DNA of 42,375 nt from a virus. Under the pieces are notes generated by a model. It had not been told where the DNA came from, did not search any database, and saw nothing but the letters and a program-made list of their open reading frames with translations. The position numbers were made by a program, and so were the translations under genes. The DNA is taken from the IMG/VR virus record IMGVR_UViG_3300028589_000017, positions 1 through 42,375 of that record; one strand, written 5' to 3'. Shown one piece after another: positions 40,316-42,375 of the stretch (positions are counted from its first letter, which is position 1; every line of letters starts with the position of its first letter).

Positions 40316-40573
40316 CTATTTTCTGCAAACAAGCATGTTTATTTCAATTTTGTAGTGTTCTTTAGTGAAGCCCTTGGCTTGCACCGTTTCGCTGCGCGTA
40401 ACGATGAACTTCACCTCATCACCAACCTCAGGCACTTCCCCTTCAATGAAGAAAACAGAAGCCTGTTTTTTGCTGTCGGATCGGACATCCAAATGGGTGT
40501 AATTCGTTTCTTGAACTATTGCATCTGATGGAGAATCCCCTTGCCAGAAATTTTCTTTAGGTTTTTCGGTCAT
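40316..40573 (-). CDS. First leftward early protein (85 aa), unknown
   Basis: ATG 40573 has GGAG eight bases upstream and is the first start after the leftward promoter. The N-terminal third is polar (KPKENFWQGDSPSDA). Then QASVFFIEGEVPEVGDEVKFI suggests a small beta barrel, and the end (FTKEHYKIEINMLVCRK) continues as a strand. It is not Arg-rich, so it does not look like lambda N. Being first, it is probably made soon after infection. Confidence 0.6.
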   Translation of the reverse strand: MTEKPKENFWQGDSPSDAIVQETNYTHLDVRSDSKKQASVFFIEGEVPEVGDEVKFIVTRSETVQAKGFTKEHYKIEINMLVCRK

Positions 40574-40613
40574 CTCGTCTTGCTCCGTTGTTCGTTTCGT
40601 TGATGTCGCTGGT

Positions 40614-40649
40614 GATGGCAACTGTAGATTCTGCAATCCCCCATGTCAA
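40614..40649 (-). promoter_or_regulatory. Leftward early promoter
   Basis: Minus strand: -35 TTGACA (40649-40644, perfect), 17-bp spacer, -10 TACAGT (40626-40621, four of six), start near 40614. A TGATGGCAA sequence on the plus strand (40613-40621), the same half-site as in the operator at 35433-35454, overlaps the -10 edge and start. Confidence 0.75.
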
Positions 40650-40672
40650 CAAATTAAATTCACTTATATTGT

Positions 40673-40700
40673 TGCTAGCGCCCACATATAAGGATAGGAT
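40673..40700 (+). promoter_or_regulatory. Weak candidate rightward promoter
   Basis: Plus strand: TTGCTA (40673-40678), 16-bp spacer, TAGGAT (40695-40700), each four of six. It is the best match I can find before the Cro-like gene, which needs a promoter in this divergent gap. Confidence 0.35.
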
Positions 40701-40729
40701 TCTACGAAATCAGAGCGGAGGTGTTACCG

Positions 40730-40930
40730 ATGAATGTAGGAAGAAGCCTGAGAGTTGCACTGGCCAAGAAGGATATGAACCAGAAGGACTTGGCCGAAAA
40801 GCTTGATGTGTCAGGCGCTTATGTGAACAAGCTGGCCAACAGCAAGAGCGCTGGGATGGGTGCTGTACAGAAGCTTTCGGAGTTCTTTGACATGCAGGTC
40901 AGTGAATTCCTGAAGCTCGGCGAGGACTGA
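40730..40930 (+). CDS. Cro/CI-like small helix-turn-helix regulator
   Basis: A 66-residue protein. ATG 40730 has GGAGGTG seven bases upstream. Residues about 16-40 (MNQKDLAEKLDVSGAYVNKL) are a classic HTH_3-type helix-turn-helix, and the rest (GAVQKLSEFFDMQVSEFLKLG) completes the small five-helix fold without any dimerisation or peptidase domain. It is the first rightward gene beside the divergent promoters, the position of cro. It most likely controls one or both promoters in 40574-40729. No full-length CI partner is seen on the other strand. Confidence 0.82.
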   Translation: MNVGRSLRVALAKKDMNQKDLAEKLDVSGAYVNKLANSKSAGMGAVQKLSEFFDMQVSEFLKLGED

Positions 40931-40932
40931 AT

Positions 40933-41865
40933 ATGGCCGGGGACTGGATCAAAATGCGCACCGCGCTTGCACATGATCCGGCGGTGATTGCAATCGCGAT
41001 TGACTTGGATAAAAGCGAATTTGAAGTGGTTGGGATGCTACATCACTTGTGGAGTTGGGCGGATTCTCAGTCACAAGATGGTCACATAAAACGTGTGACA
41101 GAAGTTTGGATTGACCGTTACGTTCATCACACTGGATTCGCACAATCGATGGTTGCGGCGGGCTGGCTACTCATTGAAGAAACTGGAATTACCTTCCCAA
41201 GCTTCGAAAAACACAACGGTGAATCAGCAAAGAAACGTGCGGAAGCTGCTGAAAGACAAAGGATTTCTAGAGAAAACAAGAGGCTCGGAATAGTCACAGA
41301 TTTGTCACAGAATTATTGTGACAAAAGCGTGACCAGAGAAGAGAAGAGAAGAGAAGATAAAGATCTAAAGAATCCCCCTACCCCCAAGCAGAAAAAACCG
41401 AAGCCTGAACCGGATGAAATTGAACTACCGATCTGGTTGCCGAAAAAGGAATGGGCTGATTACGTCGAAATGCGACGGAGTAAGAAAAAACCGGTCACAC
41501 CAAGCATTGCAGCCAGGGTGATCAAAAAACTCGAATCGATGGCTACCGCTGGTCACAACATAACCGCAGCGCTCGAAGCCTCAATTGTGAATTGCTGGAC
41601 TGACATCTACGAACCGAAGGTGGAAAACAATGGATTCTCAGGAACAGACGCCGGAGCAAATCGCCAAAGCCGCCCTAGCCTCGTTGACCAAGTCCGCCAG
41701 CGTGGGCGCGAAATCGAAATTGAGCGAGGCGGAAAAGCGGGATATGGATCTGCGCCAGATGCCGAACTACCGCCAGCCTGGATGGAGCAAGGCGGAATCG
41801 ACTGGGACGGAGAATTTGTCCGCGTCAACGACGCTGATGGTTCGCTTATGGGAGCTGATGACTGA
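40933..41865 (+). CDS. Replication initiation protein (lambda O position, DnaT-like C-terminus)
   Basis: A 310-residue protein two bases after the Cro-like gene. The N-terminal 90 residues (AGDWIKMRTALAHDPAVIAIA, then MLHHLWSWADSQSQDGHI) form the winged-helix-like domain of phage replication initiators. A charged linker follows (EEKRREDKDLKNPPTPKQKK). The C-terminal domain (IWLPKKEWADYVEMRRSKKK, then GHNITAALEASIVNCWTDIY) looks like the DnaT single-strand-binding domain. It would open the origin and recruit the helicase loader. Its last 79 codons are also covered by the next gene in another frame. The origin may lie within, as in lambda O, but I could not identify iterons. Confidence 0.78.
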   Translation: MAGDWIKMRTALAHDPAVIAIAIDLDKSEFEVVGMLHHLWSWADSQSQDGHIKRVTEVWIDRYVHHTGFAQSMVAAGWLLIEETGITFPSFEKHNGESAKKRAEAAERQRISRENKRLGIVTDLSQNYCDKSVTREEKRREDKDLKNPPTPKQKKPKPEPDEIELPIWLPKKEWADYVEMRRSKKKPVTPSIAARVIKKLESMATAGHNITAALEASIVNCWTDIYEPKVENNGFSGTDAGANRQSRPSLVDQVRQRGREIEIERGGKAGYGSAPDAELPPAWMEQGGIDWDGEFVRVNDADGSLMGADD

Positions 41866-42375
41866 GCTGTACGGCCACAAGTGGACCAGTGTTCACGGAT
41901 TGGCAGATGAATCGGGGAACTGGGGCAAGATCTTTGCTGGCGTCGACAAGTACCAGCTCGCCAAAGGCGTTCGCGCTTGGACAGCGCAGGGCGGAGACTT
42001 GGCGAAATGGCCGCCGGGGGCTGTTGAGCTTCGCGAGCTTTGCTTTGCTGGCGTAGGCCTTGGTGTTCCCGATGTCGCAACCGCATGGCGCGAGGCTGTG
42101 AATGCAAGCACCGACCCGAACAACTGGAAATTCAGCCACCCGATCGTGAGTGAGGCTGCGCGGCTGACGGACTGGTACAGCATCCGCACTGGAACGCCAA
42201 AAGCAGAAACCGTGCAAAACCGCTTCAACAAGCGCTACGCGGACCTTGTGGCAAAACTTCATCGCGGAGAAAGCCTGATTGATGGGCAGTTGCTGCTGGA
42301 GCAGGAGGCGGCCGCAACCGAGCTGGAAAAATCAGACAAGGCCAACGATTGGCTGGTAAAGCAGCGCATTAAGGA
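41630..42375 (+). CDS. Lambda P-like helicase loader, cut by the window edge
   Basis: At least 248 residues, open to the last base. ATG 41630 has AAGGTGG six bases before it, inside the initiator gene. A second ATG at 41858 would start in the middle of a helix (LMVRLWELMTELYGHKW) that is conserved in P-like proteins, so I prefer the first. The core GKIFAGVDKYQLAKGVRAW and KWPPGAVELRELCF (near residues 95-130), with a later WYSIRTGTPKAE and HRGESLIDG, follow lambda P. It would bring host DnaB helicase to the origin. If the window ends are joined, the frame continues to base 229. Confidence 0.72.
   Translation, partial: MDSQEQTPEQIAKAALASLTKSASVGAKSKLSEAEKRDMDLRQMPNYRQPGWSKAESTGTENLSASTTLMVRLWELMTELYGHKWTSVHGLADESGNWGKIFAGVDKYQLAKGVRAWTAQGGDLAKWPPGAVELRELCFAGVGLGVPDVATAWREAVNASTDPNNWKFSHPIVSEAARLTDWYSIRTGTPKAETVQNRFNKRYADLVAKLHRGESLIDGQLLLEQEAAATELEKSDKANDWLVKQRIK

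Noticed and set aside
1-42375. Diversity-generating retroelement, expected by analogy with BPP-1
   Set aside because: No reverse transcriptase motif and no obvious variable/template repeat pair were seen near the tail fibre gene or elsewhere.
1-42375. CRISPR array, insertion sequence or terminal direct repeats
   Set aside because: No regularly spaced repeats, no transposase gene, and the first and last bases of the window do not match.

Overview
The window reads as a nearly complete, possibly complete, genome of a short-tailed (podovirus-type) dsDNA phage of a high-GC gammaproteobacterium. Pseudomonas is the most likely host, judged from protein wording and codon use, but I have no direct proof. 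The head genes (terminase, portal, Bbp19-like, scaffold, capsid, Bbp16-like cement) follow the order of the Bordetella BPP-1 group. The tail and ejection genes (adaptor, nozzle, gp13-, gp14- and gp15/16-like internal proteins) are T7-like. No reverse transcriptase, integrase, CI-type repressor, phage RNA polymerase or DNA polymerase was recognised.

Layout. (1) Positions 1-2638, plus strand: small accessory genes closed by a clear terminator at 2641-2670. (2) Positions 26802 down to 2673, minus strand: the late operon. It holds a short leader peptide, holin, a second small membrane protein, terminase, head, tail tube, ejection proteins and tail fibre. (3) Positions 40573 down to 27051, minus strand: an early/middle region of about 35 small, tightly packed genes, many joined by ATGA stop/start overlaps. 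It includes a C5 methyltransferase overlapped by a second gene in another frame, an HNH protein, a GHKL ATPase, a putative annealing protein, Gp157-, DUF1367- and Ref-like proteins, an FtsK-gamma-like protein, spanins, and RusA. (4) Positions 40574-40729: a divergent control region. (5) Positions 40730-42375, plus strand: a Cro-like regulator and lambda O/P-style replication genes running off the end.

How it fits together. A good sigma70-type promoter at 40621-40649 drives the leftward early genes. Two internal promoters (35426-35454 and 32119-32147) share a 16-bp element over their -10 boxes and probably a regulator. The early/middle region ends in a strong terminator at 26997-27028. A new promoter (26958-26987) follows at once. 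It is succeeded by a terminator-like hairpin and a 16-codon leader that overlaps the holin start, a layout that could hold late genes in check until antitermination. The rightward operon leaves the right edge in the reading frame that is open at the left edge, so the two edges may be joined in a circular or permuted genome.

The most interesting items are the dual-frame methyltransferase locus, the GHKL-ATPase/recombination cassette under a palindromic operator, the late-operon leader, and the 236-nt overlap of the two replication genes.
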